Positions 47,859-57,824 of a stretch of DNA of 64,000 nt are shown one piece after another (the first letter of the stretch is position 1; each line of letters starts with the position of its first letter). Below the pieces are notes generated by a model. It did not search any database and was not told the DNA's origin. It saw only the letters and a list, made by a program, of their open reading frames with translations. The stretch spans positions 1,736,001 to 1,800,000 of the forward strand of contig OY770021.1 of the NCBI GenBank assembly GCA_963669315.1, given 5' to 3'. The translations under genes were made by a program, and so were the position numbers. This DNA is from SZUA-547 sp963669315. GTDB lineage: Bacteria > Pseudomonadota > Alphaproteobacteria > Rhodobacterales > Rhodobacteraceae.

Positions 47859-49211
47859 ATGTCCTCACACGGCGCGCCCAGCCCGCTGACCGCCCAACGC
47901 GCCCCGGCGCTGCGCGGCGAAGCGCATGTCCCCGGCGACAAATCGGTTTCTCACCGGTCGCTGATCCTTGGCGCCCTCGCCGTGGGCGAGACGAAGATCA
48001 GCGGGCTGCTTGAAGGGCAGGATGTGCTCGACACCGCAAAGGCGATGCAGGCTTTCGGGGCGGAAGTGGAGCGGACCGGCGATCTCGCCTGGTCGGTGCG
48101 CGGCGTTGGCGTCGGCGGCTTCGCGGAGCCAGAGGGCGTGATTGACTGCGGCAATTCCGGCACCGGTGTGCGCCTGATCATGGGTGCGATGGCGACGACG
48201 CCGATCTCGGCCACCTTTACGGGCGACGGGTCTCTTCGCTCTCGTCCGATGGGCCGGATTACGGACCCTCTGGCCCTCTTTGGCGCGCGTTCGCATGGGC
48301 GCGGCGGGGGCAGGCTGCCTCTTACGCTGGTGGGCGCGGCCGATCCGATTCCCGTGCATTATCGCGTGCCGGTGCCGTCGGCTCAGGTGAAATCCGCCGT
48401 GCTGCTGGCGGCGTTAAACGCGCCGGGCGTGTCTGAGGTGACTGAGCCGGAGGCGACGCGCGACCATACCGAGCGCATGCTGCGTGGTTTCGGCGCCGAG
48501 ATCGAAACCGAGCAAACGCCGGGCGGCGCGTTGATCCGTCTGACTGGCCAACCGGAGCTTGCGCCCCAGACCATCGTGGTTCCGCGCGATCCGTCCTCGG
48601 CGGCGTTCCCGGTTTGCGCTGCGCTGATCGTCGAGGGGTCTGAGGTGTTGGTCCCCGGCATTGGCCTGAACCCCACCCGCGCCGGGCTCTATACGACGCT
48701 GCGCGAGATGGGCGCGGATCTGACCTATGAAAATCTGCGCGAGGAGGGCGGCGAGCCGGTCGCGGATCTGCGCGCCAGGTTCTCTCCGAGCATGAAGGGG
48801 ATCGAAGTTCCGCCCGATCGCGCGCCCTCAATGATCGACGAGTATCCGATCCTGTCCGTCGTGGCCTCCTTCGCCGCGGGAAAAACCGTGATGCGCGGCG
48901 TGAAAGAGCTGCGCGTGAAGGAAAGCGACCGTATCGACGCGATGGCGCGGGGTCTGGAGGCTTGCGGCGTCACGGTCGAGGAGACCGAGGATGTGTTCAC
49001 CGTGCATGGGATGGGTCCGGGCGGCGTTCCCGGCGGCGAGACCACCGAGACCCGGCTGGACCATCGCATCGCTATGTCGTTTTTGATCTGCGGTATGGGG
49101 GCAAAGAAGCCGGTCACAGTCGACGATGCGGGCGCAATCCTCACCAGTTTCCCGATATTTGAAGATCTGATGAGTGGGCTGGGCGCGGTTTTCGATCGGA
49201 ACGCGCCATGA
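47859..49211 (+). CDS. aroA: 5-enolpyruvylshikimate-3-phosphate synthase
   Basis: A 450-residue shikimate-pathway enzyme that joins PEP and shikimate-3-phosphate. Substrate-contact segments are [15 protein letters not shown] near the N-terminus, [38 protein letters not shown] and [10 protein letters not shown]. The layout and length resemble class II enzymes of alphaproteobacteria. However, the loop carries Gly (NSGTG) where the glyphosate-insensitive CP4 enzyme has Ala. The ATG follows a short AT-containing leader; the stop overlaps the cmk start as ATGA. Confidence 0.96.
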   Translation: MSSHGAPSPLTAQRAPALRGEAHVPGDKSVSHRSLILGALAVGETKISGLLEGQDVLDTAKAMQAFGAEVERTGDLAWSVRGVGVGGFAEPEGVIDCGNSGTGVRLIMGAMATTPISATFTGDGSLRSRPMGRITDPLALFGARSHGRGGGRLPLTLVGAADPIPVHYRVPVPSAQVKSAVLLAALNAPGVSEVTEPEATRDHTERMLRGFGAEIETEQTPGGALIRLTGQPELAPQTIVVPRDPSSAAFPVCAALIVEGSEVLVPGIGLNPTRAGLYTTLREMGADLTYENLREEGGEPVADLRARFSPSMKGIEVPPDRAPSMIDEYPILSVVASFAAGKTVMRGVKELRVKESDRIDAMARGLEACGVTVEETEDVFTVHGMGPGGVPGGETTETRLDHRIAMSFLICGMGAKKPVTVDDAGAILTSFPIFEDLMSGLGAVFDRNAP

Positions 49212-49849
49212 CTGGCGCGTTCGTTGTCGCAATCGACGGGCCGGCCGCGGCAGGCAAGGGCACAATCAGCCGCGCGGTGGCCGAGGCGTTCGGCTTCGCG
49301 CATCTCGACACCGGGCAGATCTATCGCGCCGTCGGCGTCAAAGTGCTGGATGCGGGCGACGACCCGGCAGACCCGGCGGCGGCGGAGGCCGCGGCCAGAG
49401 GACTGACCGACGCTGACCTCTCGCACGCTGACATCCGCACCCCCAAAGGCGCGGATTCGGCCAGCAAGGTGGCGGCGATTCCGGCGGTGCGCGCCGCTTT
49501 GCTCGACTTTCAGCGCGACTTCGCGCGGCGTCCCGGCGGCGCGGTGCTGGACGGGCGGGACATCGGCACCGTGGTGTGCCCGGATGCGGAGGTGAAGCTG
49601 TTCGTCACCGCCGACGACGAGACCCGCGCCACCCGCCGCTGGAAGGAACTGTCGGCAAAGGGCGATGAGCGCAGTTTCAAGGAGATCGCCTTTCAACTCG
49701 CTGAACGCGACGCGCGCGACGCCAGCCGCGCCGACGCGCCGATGAAGCCGGCCGAGGACGCGGTCTTGCTCGACACGACTGAATTGGATATAGACGCCGC
49801 CGTCGCCGAGGCGGTGGCCATAATCAAGAAACGACAAGGGCAGGCCTGA
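49208..49849 (+). CDS. cmk: Cytidylate kinase
   Basis: A 213-residue (d)CMP kinase. The P-loop is [16 protein letters not shown], followed by [10 protein letters not shown], then the core motif DGRDIGTVV and the LID region [11 protein letters not shown]. The length is slightly below E. coli Cmk. It overlaps aroA by four bases and is followed, after 141 bases, by rpsA. The aroA-cmk-rpsA order is widespread in proteobacteria. Confidence 0.97.
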   Translation: MTGAFVVAIDGPAAAGKGTISRAVAEAFGFAHLDTGQIYRAVGVKVLDAGDDPADPAAAEAAARGLTDADLSHADIRTPKGADSASKVAAIPAVRAALLDFQRDFARRPGGAVLDGRDIGTVVCPDAEVKLFVTADDETRATRRWKELSAKGDERSFKEIAFQLAERDARDASRADAPMKPAEDAVLLDTTELDIDAAVAEAVAIIKKRQGQA

Positions 49850-49990
49850 CAGCGCGCAGCACGCAGCGCTTCCAGGTCCGATCTTGTCTTTTCACGATTT
49901 CCCGAAAGGGATCCGCGCCTCTGACCCGTAACCAAAGACCGCCGGAGACAACCGGTCGGCCAGCAAAATGACGAGACTTAGGAGAACTGA

Positions 49991-51682
49991 ATGTCCGCCA
50001 CTGCAACCATGGAAGAGTTTGAATCTCTTCTGAACGAAAGCTTTGAGATCGAGACGCCCGATGAGGGCTCCGTCGTCAAAGGCAAGGTCATCGCCGTTGA
50101 GAACGGTCAGGCCCTGATCGACATCGGCTATAAAATGGAAGGCCGCGTCGAGCTTAAGGAATTCGCCCGTCCCGGGCACGCCGCCGAACTCGCTATCGGC
50201 GATGAGGTCGAGGTCTTCCTCGACCGGGTCGAGAACGCTCGCGGAGAGGCCGTTCTCAGCCGTGAGAAAGCCAAGCGCGAAGAGGCTTGGGATCGTCTCG
50301 AGAAAGCCAACGACAAGGCTGAGCGCGTCGAGGGCGCGATCTTCGGCCGGGTCAAAGGCGGCTTCACCGTCGATCTGGGCGGCGCCGTGGCGTTCCTGCC
50401 CGGCTCTCAGGTCGATGTGCGCCCGGTGCGCGATGTCGGCCCGCTGATGAACATCCCGCAGCCCTTCCAAATACTGAAAATGGACCGCCGCCGCGGCAAT
50501 ATCGTCGTTTCGCGCCGGGCTGTTCTGGAAGAGAGCCGCGCTGAGCAGCGCGCCGAGATCGTCGGCAAGCTGTCCGAAGGCGACGTCGTGGACGGCGTGG
50601 TCAAGAACATCACAGATTACGGCGCGTTCGTGGATCTGGGCGGCGTCGACGGCCTGCTGCACGTCACCGACATGGCGTGGCGCCGGGTCAACCACCCGTC
50701 CGAGATCCTGTCGATCGGCGAGACTCTCAAGGTCCAGGTCGTCAAGGTCAACAAAGAGACGCAGCGAATCAGCCTTGGCATGAAGCAGCTGCAGGCCGAT
50801 CCTTGGGACGGCGTCGACGGCAAATACCCGATCAGCTCGAAATTCACCGGTCGGGTCACCAACATCACCGACTATGGCGCGTTTGTTGAGCTGGAGCCGG
50901 GCGTCGAGGGTCTGGTCCATGTCTCCGAGATGAGCTGGACCAAGAAGAACGTCCATCCGGGCAAGATCGTCTCCACCTCTCAGGAGGTTGAGGTGATGGT
51001 GCTGGACGTCGATCCGGTGAAGCGCCGCGTATCGCTGGGCCTGAAACAGTGCCTGGACAACCCGTGGACAGTGTTTCTGAGCAGCTATCCGGCCGGCACG
51101 CAGGTCGAGGGCGAGGTCAAGAACATCACCGAGTTCGGCCTGTTCATCGGTCTCGATGGCGACATCGACGGTATGGTTCACCTTTCGGATCTCGACTGGA
51201 ACCGGTCGGGCGAAGAGGCGATTCAGGAGTTCAAGAAGGGCGACGTCGTCAAAGCCGTGGTGCTGGATGTCGACACCGAGAAAGAGCGCATCAGCCTGGG
51301 CGTCAAGCAGCTGGACGGCGATCCGTTCGCGACCGCGACCGAGGGCGTCCGGCGCGGCAGCGTCGTGACCGCGGCGGTCACCTCGATCGAGGATGGCGGC
51401 ATCGAGGTCGAGGTCGAAGGCATGAAGGCGTTCATTCGCCGCTCCGACCTTTCCCGCGACCGGTCCGAACAGCGGCCCGAGCGGTTCAATGTCGGCGACA
51501 AGGTGGACGCGCGCGTCACCAATATCGACCGGTCGTCCCGCCGCGTCGGCCTCTCCATCAAGGCGCTTGAGATCGCCGAGGAGAAAGAGGCCGTGGCGCA
51601 GTACGGCTCGTCCGACTCGGGCGCGTCGCTGGGCGATATCCTGGGGGCGGCGCTGAAAGAGCGCGGCTCCGACGAGGAGTGA
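49991..51682 (+). CDS. rpsA: 30S ribosomal protein S1
   Basis: A 563-residue RNA-binding protein with six S1 domains that unfolds mRNA and guides initiation. Domain boundaries are recognisable from repeated G-x-V...I-x-D-G-A/I-x-V/I units: EGSVVKGKVIAVENGQALID, GAIFGRVKGGFTVDLGGAVA, GVVKNITDYGAFVDLGG, GRVTNITDYGAFVELEPG, GEVKNITEFGLFIGLDG and a last AAVTSIEDGGIEVEVEG. The third to fifth are the most conserved. The ATG has TTAGGAG upstream. Two hairpins follow the stop. Confidence 0.98.
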   Translation: MSATATMEEFESLLNESFEIETPDEGSVVKGKVIAVENGQALIDIGYKMEGRVELKEFARPGHAAELAIGDEVEVFLDRVENARGEAVLSREKAKREEAWDRLEKANDKAERVEGAIFGRVKGGFTVDLGGAVAFLPGSQVDVRPVRDVGPLMNIPQPFQILKMDRRRGNIVVSRRAVLEESRAEQRAEIVGKLSEGDVVDGVVKNITDYGAFVDLGGVDGLLHVTDMAWRRVNHPSEILSIGETLKVQVVKVNKETQRISLGMKQLQADPWDGVDGKYPISSKFTGRVTNITDYGAFVELEPGVEGLVHVSEMSWTKKNVHPGKIVSTSQEVEVMVLDVDPVKRRVSLGLKQCLDNPWTVFLSSYPAGTQVEGEVKNITEFGLFIGLDGDIDGMVHLSDLDWNRSGEEAIQEFKKGDVVKAVVLDVDTEKERISLGVKQLDGDPFATATEGVRRGSVVTAAVTSIEDGGIEVEVEGMKAFIRRSDLSRDRSEQRPERFNVGDKVDARVTNIDRSSRRVGLSIKALEIAEEKEAVAQYGSSDSGASLGDILGAALKERGSDEE

Positions 51683-51689
51683 TTCCCCG

Positions 51690-51715
51690 ATTTTGGGTCT
51701 GATTCAGCCCAAAAT
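51690..51715 (+). other. Near-perfect inverted repeat after rpsA
   Basis: ATTTTGGG (51690-51697) pairs with CCCAAAAT (51708-51715), and the interior CTGA/TCAG extends the stem apart from one unpaired base. It starts seven bases after the rpsA stop and comes before the terminator. It may protect or regulate the rpsA transcript. Confidence 0.5.
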
Positions 51716-51729
51716 TGCTGAAAATGATG

Positions 51730-51759
51730 GCGCCGCTCCGGATTTGGGGCGGCGCTTTT
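51730..51759 (+). terminator. Rho-independent terminator of rpsA
   Basis: GCGCCGCTCC (51730-51739) and GGGGCGGCGC (51746-51755) form a 10-base stem with one G-U pair, a six-base loop and a TTTTG tail. Confidence 0.8.
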
Positions 51760-51956
51760 GCGATTCTGGACCCCTCAAGCGCGATTGCGTCGACTAGGCC
51801 GTTGACGCCCCACGTCTGGTCGTGAGAGGCTGTCGTCTCGATAAAGCAACGACTTATAACGATTCCGCGGATCGTCGCGCCCCCAGGCGGCGTCCGCCCG
51901 AAAGGGAGAAGCCGCGCAGCGCGCTCAACCGTTGCGAAAGGCTGGTATCGGACGGA

Positions 51957-52241
51957 ATGATAAAATCAGAACTGATCGCGCGCCTCGCCGAAGAGAACCA
52001 ACATCTATATCAGCGCGACGTGGAACGGATCGTCGCAACGCTGTTTGATGAGATTACCGAGGCGCTTGCGCGTGGCGAACGCGTGGAGCTTCGAGGCTTC
52101 GGCGCATTCTCGGTGAAAAAGCGCGAGGCTCGCGTCGGGCGTAATCCACGCACCGGAGAGGCCGTCAACGTGCCCGAAAAGCATGTGCCCTTCTTCAAAA
52201 CCGGCAAAGACCTGAGAGAGCGAATGAACGCGGACGACTGA
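51957..52241 (+). CDS. ihfB: Integration host factor subunit beta
   Basis: A 94-residue DNA-bending protein from the ATG at 51957, preceded by CGGACGGA; the open frame upstream (51822-51956) is arginine-rich leader and not conserved. [17 protein letters not shown], the dimer core [14 protein letters not shown], the arm [17 protein letters not shown] and [10 protein letters not shown] are the IHF-beta signature. The position after rpsA is conserved in proteobacteria. It forms a heterodimer with IHF-alpha, encoded elsewhere. Confidence 0.97.
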   Translation: MIKSELIARLAEENQHLYQRDVERIVATLFDEITEALARGERVELRGFGAFSVKKREARVGRNPRTGEAVNVPEKHVPFFKTGKDLRERMNADD

Positions 52242-52290
52242 CGGCCGCCGCGACTTCGCCCCCATCACCAGACAACCCGACGGACCCACT

Positions 52291-52638
52291 ATGCGTTATG
52301 TAAGATACTTTATCCTTGGTGTGATCGGCCTGGCGCTGTTGATGATCACGGTGGCCAATCGCCAGATCGTCACAGTGCAGCTTGAACCGTTCGGGTTGGG
52401 CGCGCCCTTCCCTCAGCCGGTCGACGTGCCGCTGTTCATCGTGATCTTCGGTTCGGCCCTGGCGGGGCTGGTCGCCGGTTTCGTGATGGAGTGGATCCGC
52501 GAGCGCAAGCATCGCCGCACGATCCACGACCAGCAGCGCGAGACGAGCGATCTGCGCAAAGAGGTCAATCGTCTCGCCAAGAAGGTTTCGAAGACAGACA
52601 AGGATGCGATGTCTCCGGTCCCGGCTCTGCGCAGCTGA
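52291..52638 (+). CDS. LapA-domain (DUF1049) membrane protein
   Basis: A 115-residue protein with two transmembrane helices (residues about 5-25 and 45-68) separated by the NRQIVTVQLEPFG region typical of LapA/YciS. A basic cytoplasmic coiled coil follows (residues about 72-105). In E. coli LapA works with LapB in controlling LpxC turnover; no lapB is present here, so the link to lipopolysaccharide control is only by homology. It sits between ihfB and trpF. Confidence 0.8.
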   Translation: MRYVRYFILGVIGLALLMITVANRQIVTVQLEPFGLGAPFPQPVDVPLFIVIFGSALAGLVAGFVMEWIRERKHRRTIHDQQRETSDLRKEVNRLAKKVSKTDKDAMSPVPALRS

Positions 52639-52709
52639 GCGGCTCCAGATCGAGTTTCCTGCGCCGGTCGTCCTTGGCGGCCGGCGTTTCGCATTTCTAA
52701 GGTCCTGAA

Positions 52710-53381
52710 ATGACATCCTCGGTTCACGTGAAGATTTGCGGATTAAGCCGCGCGGACCATATCGCGGCGGCGGTCGAGGCCGGGGCGCGCTATGTGGGGT
52801 TCGTCTTTTTTCCGCGTTCCCCGCGCAACGTATCGGTGGAGACGGCCGCAGAGCTGGCCACGAGCGTACCGGCCGGCGTGGCCAAGGTCGCGCTGGTAGT
52901 GAACGCCGATAACGCCACGCTGGATGAGATCACGAGCGCGGTTCCGCTCGACATGCTGCAGCTACATGGTTCGGAGACTCCTGATCGGGTGGCGGAGGTG
53001 AAATCCCGCTATGGCCTGCCAGTGATGAAGGCGGTGGGCGTGGCCAGGGTGGAGGATCTGCCCTCGCTGGATCGCCACGCCGAGGTTGCGGATCAGATTC
53101 TGATCGACGCCAAGCCGCCAAAGGACCGGCCCGGCGTGCTGCCGGGCGGCAATGCGGTCAGTTTCGACTGGAGGCTGATCGAGGGGCGGCGCTGGCGGAC
53201 GCCGTGGATGCTGGCGGGCGGCCTGACTTCGGACAACGTCGCCGCGGCGGTCCGGCTGACGGGTGCGCGGCAGGTGGATGTCTCCTCGGGCGTTGAGCGG
53301 GCACCGGGTGAGAAGGATCCGGAACTGATCCGGGCGTTCATCAAGGCGGCGCAGGGTGCGCAGAAGGGGCGAGAGGCATGA
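52710..53381 (+). CDS. trpF: Phosphoribosylanthranilate isomerase
   Basis: A 223-residue TIM-barrel isomerase of tryptophan synthesis. [24 protein letters not shown] at the N-terminus holds the catalytic cysteine (quoted in part: KICGLS). Further motifs are [13 protein letters not shown] and [14 protein letters not shown], with [18 protein letters not shown] containing the catalytic-site aspartate. AAGG lies ahead of the ATG. The stop overlaps the next gene's ATG (ATGA). trpB and trpA lie downstream, but two other genes are interposed. Confidence 0.96.
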   Translation: MTSSVHVKICGLSRADHIAAAVEAGARYVGFVFFPRSPRNVSVETAAELATSVPAGVAKVALVVNADNATLDEITSAVPLDMLQLHGSETPDRVAEVKSRYGLPVMKAVGVARVEDLPSLDRHAEVADQILIDAKPPKDRPGVLPGGNAVSFDWRLIEGRRWRTPWMLAGGLTSDNVAAAVRLTGARQVDVSSGVERAPGEKDPELIRAFIKAAQGAQKGREA

Positions 53382-54142
53382 GCGAACTTCAGGGCAAGGC
53401 GGCGGTCGTCACCGGCGGCAGCCGCGGGATCGGGGCGGCGACGGCGAAGATTCTGGCGGCGCGCGGCGCTTCGGTGGTTGTCGCGGCGCGGTCGGCGGCG
53501 AAGCTGGACAAGGTCGTCGAGGAGATCAAGGCGGCTGGCGGGCTGGCGATCGGCTGCGAGTGCGACGTCAGCGACTATGAGGACGTCGAATCAGCGGTCG
53601 AGATGTGCCGGCTTGGCTTTGGAAGCGTGGATATTCTGGTCAACAACGCCGGCGTGATCGAGCCGGTCGCTCGGCTGGCGGACTCCGACCCGGACGCGTG
53701 GGGAAAGGCGATCGATATCAACGTCAAGGGCGTCTATCACGGCCTGCGCGCGGCGATCCCGGTCATGGAGGCGGCGGGCGGCGGCGTGGTCGTCAACATC
53801 AGCTCCGGCGCCGCCAACAGGCCATTGGAAGGCTGGAGCCACTACTGCGCGTCAAAGGCGGCGGCGCTGATGCTGACCCAGAGCGCCCATTTAGAGGTCG
53901 CGGAGCACGGCGTGCGGGTCGTGGGCCTCAGCCCCGGCACGGTGGCGACCGATATGCAGGTCGTAATCAAGGCGTCGGGGATCAATCCGGTCAGCCAGCT
54001 GGACCCTTCCGCGCACATTCCGGCGGAATGGGTGGGGCGAGCCATCGCCTGGCTTTGTACCGACGATGCGCGCGAATTCGATGGCGGCGACGTGTCGTTG
54101 CGGGAGCCGGAGATTCGCCGCCGGGTTGGATTGCCGGTCTGA
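53378..54142 (+). CDS. Short-chain dehydrogenase/reductase, substrate unknown
   Basis: A 254-residue classical SDR. The cofactor-binding motif TGGSRGIG is near residue 12, NNAG near 90, and the catalytic Ser/Tyr/Lys set is in ISSGAANRP and YCASK (about residues 145-165). The first strand is followed by AAR rather than an acidic residue, which favours NADP(H). It is translationally coupled to trpF by an ATGA overlap, although no SDR is part of tryptophan synthesis. It may be a co-regulated passenger gene or have an uncharacterised role. Confidence 0.88.
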   Translation: MSELQGKAAVVTGGSRGIGAATAKILAARGASVVVAARSAAKLDKVVEEIKAAGGLAIGCECDVSDYEDVESAVEMCRLGFGSVDILVNNAGVIEPVARLADSDPDAWGKAIDINVKGVYHGLRAAIPVMEAAGGGVVVNISSGAANRPLEGWSHYCASKAAALMLTQSAHLEVAEHGVRVVGLSPGTVATDMQVVIKASGINPVSQLDPSAHIPAEWVGRAIAWLCTDDAREFDGGDVSLREPEIRRRVGLPV

Positions 54143-54232
54143 AGCGCAAAGCTCGCCGTTCCACATCGACGGCGCGAACCCAAAACGATACACAGGCCGG
54201 AATCGAATGAATTTCCGCCGAGGAGCCGAACC

Positions 54233-55453
54233 ATGGCCTCAGAAATGCTGAACTCTTTTCGCACCGGCCCGGATGAGCGTGGCCGTTTCGGGGATTTCGG
54301 AGGGCGTTTCGTCGCCGAGACGCTGATGCCGCTGATCCTGGACCTCGAGGCCGAATATGAGAAGGCGAAAGAGGATCCGGAATTCTGGGCCGAGATGCGC
54401 GACCTCTGGGACCACTATGTGGGCCGTCCCAGTCCGCTCTATTATGCCGAGCGGCTGACCGAGAAGCTGGGCGGCGCGAAAATCTATCTCAAGCGCGATG
54501 AGCTGAACCACACAGGCGCACACAAGATCAACAACGTGCTGGGGCAGATCCTGCTCGCCAAGCGGATGGGCAAGACCCGGATCATCGCCGAGACCGGCGC
54601 CGGCCAGCATGGAGTCGCCACCGCCACGGTCTGCGCGCGGTTCGGGCTGAAATGCGTTGTCTATATGGGGGCGACCGATGTGGAGCGGCAGAAGCCCAAC
54701 GTGTTCCGCATGAAGCTGCTGGGGGCGGAGATCGTTCCGGTGACCGCGGGGCGCGGCACGCTGAAGGACGCGATGAACGAGGCGCTGCGCGACTGGGTCA
54801 CTTATGTGGACGACACGTTTTATTGCATCGGCACGGTGGCGGGGCCGCACCCTTATCCGGCGATGGTGCGCGATTTCCAGTCGATCATCGGCAAGGAGAC
54901 CAAGGAGCAGATGCAGGCCCGCGAAGGGCGGCTGCCCGACACGCTGGTCGCCTGTATCGGCGGCGGGTCCAACGCCATGGGCCTGTTCCATCCGTTCCTT
55001 GATGACAAGTCGGTGCGGATCATCGGAGTCGAGGCCGGCGGCCATGGCGTCGATGATCGGATGGAGCATTGCGCGTCACTGACGGGCGGGCGCCCTGGCG
55101 TCCTTCATGGCAATCGCACCTATCTGTTGCAGGATGAGGACGGCCAGATTCTGGAAGGGCATTCGATTTCGGCAGGGCTGGATTATCCGGGTATCGGGCC
55201 GGAGCACTCCTGGCTGCATGACATCGGCCGAGTCGAGTACGTCTCGATCACCGATGCGGAAGCGCTGGACGCGTTCCAGTTCTGCTGCACGGCCGAAGGG
55301 ATCATCCCCGCGCTGGAGCCGAGCCACGCGCTGGGACATGTCATCAAAATCGCGCCGGATCTGCCGAAGGATCATCTCTTGGTGATGAATATGTGCGGTC
55401 GGGGCGACAAAGACATCTTCACAGTCGCCGCCGCATTGGGCGTGGAGATCTGA
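54233..55453 (+). CDS. trpB: Tryptophan synthase beta chain
   Basis: A 406-residue PLP enzyme that condenses indole and serine. The PLP lysine lies in HTGAHKINN, with [12 protein letters not shown], the phosphate-binding loop [10 protein letters not shown] and the C-terminal NMCGRGDKD. The GAGGAG Shine-Dalgarno is nine bases before the ATG. The length is that of standard TrpB1. TrpA is encoded 0.5 kb downstream, separated by a small DUF2158-like gene. Confidence 0.98.
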   Translation: MASEMLNSFRTGPDERGRFGDFGGRFVAETLMPLILDLEAEYEKAKEDPEFWAEMRDLWDHYVGRPSPLYYAERLTEKLGGAKIYLKRDELNHTGAHKINNVLGQILLAKRMGKTRIIAETGAGQHGVATATVCARFGLKCVVYMGATDVERQKPNVFRMKLLGAEIVPVTAGRGTLKDAMNEALRDWVTYVDDTFYCIGTVAGPHPYPAMVRDFQSIIGKETKEQMQAREGRLPDTLVACIGGGSNAMGLFHPFLDDKSVRIIGVEAGGHGVDDRMEHCASLTGGRPGVLHGNRTYLLQDEDGQILEGHSISAGLDYPGIGPEHSWLHDIGRVEYVSITDAEALDAFQFCCTAEGIIPALEPSHALGHVIKIAPDLPKDHLLVMNMCGRGDKDIFTVAAALGVEI

Positions 55454-55595
55454 TAGAAATCCGGGGCCAATGGGCGGGACGCGGGCCTGTTTGGCGGTCG
55501 ATTTCGCTGGACGCGTCCGGCGCGCGCGCCCATAAGCGGTTCCTTGCCGACAAGTGGGGCCGTTTTGGACCCAATCGGTCGCCTGAGAGGATGGC

Positions 55596-55955
55596 ATGGA
55601 TACGTTCAAGCAAGGGGACACGGTGGTCCTCAAATCCGGCTCGATGAGGATGCTGGTCGAGGCTGTGGATGGCGAGAATGTCGCCGTGATCTGGGCACAT
55701 GAGGGCGAGATCGGTCGCGACAGCGTGCCGAACTTCGTACTCAAGAAGTGGGAGGATCGCGGGCCAGACCATCGGGGCGGACGTCGCGACGATGATCGCG
55801 GCGGACGGCATGGCGGCGGCAAACCCTATCGCGGCGACCGGGACGGCGGCGGAAGGCCGCATCGCGGGCGCGACGACAGGGACGACAAGCCGCGCGGCAA
55901 GCCCGGATGGGACGGCAAGCCGCGCGAGAAGAAGTATTTCCGCAAGGACGACTGA
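55596..55955 (+). CDS. DUF2158-like small protein with Arg/Gly/Asp-rich disordered tail
   Basis: A 119-residue protein. Residues 1-50 resemble DUF2158/YodC, a small beta-barrel-like fold ([12 protein letters not shown], then MRMLVEA and [12 protein letters not shown]). Residues about 55-119 are low complexity, rich in RGG, RDD, HRG and KPRGKPG units, and probably disordered. Such tails often bind RNA, but this is inference. The ATG follows GAGAGG. The stop is five bases before trpA, so it should be co-transcribed and perhaps coupled with it. Its function is unknown. Confidence 0.75.
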   Translation: MDTFKQGDTVVLKSGSMRMLVEAVDGENVAVIWAHEGEIGRDSVPNFVLKKWEDRGPDHRGGRRDDDRGGRHGGGKPYRGDRDGGGRPHRGRDDRDDKPRGKPGWDGKPREKKYFRKDD

Positions 55956-55960
55956 AGCCG

Positions 55961-56770
55961 ATGACCGCCACGCCTTCCCGCATCGAAGCCCGTTTCGCAG
56001 CCCTCGGGGATGAGAACCGCGCCGGGTTCGTCGCGTTCGTCATGGCGGGCGATCCGGATTACGAGACCAGCCTTGAGATCGTGAAAGGCTTGCCCGCCGC
56101 CGGCGTAGACGTGATCGAGCTGGGTATGCCCTTCACCGACCCTATGGCGGACGGCCCGGCGATCCAACTGGCCGGACAGCGGGCGCTAGAATCGGGCCAA
56201 ACCCTTGCCAGAACACTGGAATTGGTCAGGGCGTTTAGGGAAACCAACCAGTCTACTCCTATTGTGCTGATGGGGTATTACAACCCGATCTACATATACG
56301 GTACCGACAAGTTTCTTGCTGACGCCAAGGCGGCCGGCGTGGATGGGCTGATCGTGGTGGATTTGCCGCCTGAAGAGGATCATGAGTTGTGCATCCCGGC
56401 GGCGGAAGCGGGCGTGCATTTCATTCGTCTGGCGACGCCAACCACTGACGAGGCTCGCCTGCCGAAGGTGCTGCAGAACACATCCGGCTTTCTCTATTAC
56501 GTGTCGATCACCGGCATCACCGGCGCGGCGTCGCCGGATTCGGATATGGTCGGAAGCGCGGTCGACCGGTTGAAAAGCGCGACGGATTTGCCGATTTGTG
56601 TCGGCTTCGGCGTGAATACGCCTGAGCAGGCGGCGGAAATCGGGAAGCGCGCGGATGGCGCCGTGGTCGGATCGGCCATCGTGAAGAAAATCGGCGCCGG
56701 CGAAAGCCCGGCCGATGTGCTCGCATTCGTCAAATCGCTGGCCGATGGCGCGCATGGCGCGCGCGGATAA
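55961..56770 (+). CDS. trpA: Tryptophan synthase alpha chain
   Basis: A 269-residue TIM barrel that releases indole from indole-3-glycerol phosphate and passes it to TrpB. The catalytic glutamate and aspartate lie in [16 protein letters not shown]. Later segments [32 protein letters not shown] and VCVGFG-like [10 protein letters not shown] are conserved. The ATG at 55961 lies five bases after the previous stop. It is followed by a 91-base gap and accD. Confidence 0.97.
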   Translation: MTATPSRIEARFAALGDENRAGFVAFVMAGDPDYETSLEIVKGLPAAGVDVIELGMPFTDPMADGPAIQLAGQRALESGQTLARTLELVRAFRETNQSTPIVLMGYYNPIYIYGTDKFLADAKAAGVDGLIVVDLPPEEDHELCIPAAEAGVHFIRLATPTTDEARLPKVLQNTSGFLYYVSITGITGAASPDSDMVGSAVDRLKSATDLPICVGFGVNTPEQAAEIGKRADGAVVGSAIVKKIGAGESPADVLAFVKSLADGAHGARG

Positions 56771-56794
56771 GCGCTTTAGCGACAGCACTGCGCA

Positions 56795-56822
56795 TTGCAT
56801 CGGCCGCTCGGGCGACTAATCT
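56795..56822 (+). promoter_or_regulatory. Candidate promoter for accD-folC
   Basis: TTGCAT (56795-56800) and TAATCT (56817-56822) are 16 bases apart, ending 39 bases before the accD ATG. It would let accD be expressed independently of trpBA. Confidence 0.4.
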
Positions 56823-56861
56823 ACGCCCGATAACGCTGTCAGCCGCCGAACAGGACATGAC

Positions 56862-57824
56862 ATGAGCTGGATATCGAAACACGTCCGTCCTCGCATCGAT
56901 TCTCTGCTGCATCGTCGCGAGGTGCCCGAGAATCTATGGCGCAAATGCCCGTCCTGCGACCAGATGATCTTTCACCGCGAGTTGACGAACGCGCTCTATG
57001 TCTGTCCGGGCTGCGACAATCACATGAACATCACCCCGCGGGAGCGCTTTCAGGCGCTCTACGACGACGGCGCGTTCGAGGAGATCAAGACGCCGGAGCC
57101 GCTGGCCGATCCGCTGAACTTCAAGGACAAGAAACGCTATACCGAGCGGATGAAAGACGCCCGAAAAACCACCGGCGAACGGGAAGTAATGATGGTGGTC
57201 AAGGGTGAGGTCGGCGGCGTCACGACAGTCTCCGCCGGGCAGAACTTCGAGTTTCTGGCAGGCTCTATGGGCATGGGCGTGGGCAATGCGCTGATCTCCG
57301 CCGCGCGAGAGGCGGTGAAGGCGCGGGCGCCGTTGATCGTGTTTTCGGCCGCCGGCGGCGCGCGCATGCAGGAGGGCATTCTCAGCCTGATGCAGATGCC
57401 GCGCTCGACTGTTGCGATTGAAATGGTGCGCGACGCGGGGCTTCCCTACATCGTCGTGCTGACCCACCCGACGACCGGTGGCGTCACCGCCTCTTACGCC
57501 ATGCTGGGAGACATCCAGATTGCGGAACCAAATGCATTGATCTGCTTCGCGGGTCCGCGGGTGATCGAGCAGACCATCCGGGAGACCCTTCCGGAAGGTT
57601 TCCAGCGATCCGAGTACCTGCTGGATCACGGCATGCTGGACCGGGTGATCCACCGCAGCAAGATGCGTGACGAGCTGATCAAGATTCTCAGATTGCTGAT
57701 GAACCTGCCGCAGCAAGTCGCGGGCGCGTTGCCAAAGCCGTCGGAGGACGAAGAGGAATCCCCTCCGGCAGTGGTCGCTCAGGAGGGTGGAGCGCCCGCG
57801 GATACCACGGACGCCAAGGCGTGA
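56862..57824 (+). CDS. accD: Acetyl-CoA carboxylase carboxyltransferase subunit beta
   Basis: A 320-residue subunit that, with AccA, transfers the carboxyl group from biotin to acetyl-CoA in fatty acid synthesis. The zinc ribbon CPSC-X15-CPGC is near residue 27. The crotonase-like core shows FLAGSMGMGVGNAL, SAAGGARMQEGILSLMQM and HPTTGGVTASYA. The C-terminal acidic/proline tail is variable. The stop overlaps the folC GTG by four bases, the accD-folC pair being common in proteobacteria. Confidence 0.97.
   Translation: MSWISKHVRPRIDSLLHRREVPENLWRKCPSCDQMIFHRELTNALYVCPGCDNHMNITPRERFQALYDDGAFEEIKTPEPLADPLNFKDKKRYTERMKDARKTTGEREVMMVVKGEVGGVTTVSAGQNFEFLAGSMGMGVGNALISAAREAVKARAPLIVFSAAGGARMQEGILSLMQMPRSTVAIEMVRDAGLPYIVVLTHPTTGGVTASYAMLGDIQIAEPNALICFAGPRVIEQTIRETLPEGFQRSEYLLDHGMLDRVIHRSKMRDELIKILRLLMNLPQQVAGALPKPSEDEEESPPAVVAQEGGAPADTTDAKA

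Noticed and set aside
49892..51181. Minus-strand open frame of 429 codons opposite rpsA
   Set aside because: The repeated domains of S1 produce a repetitive shadow protein; not a gene.
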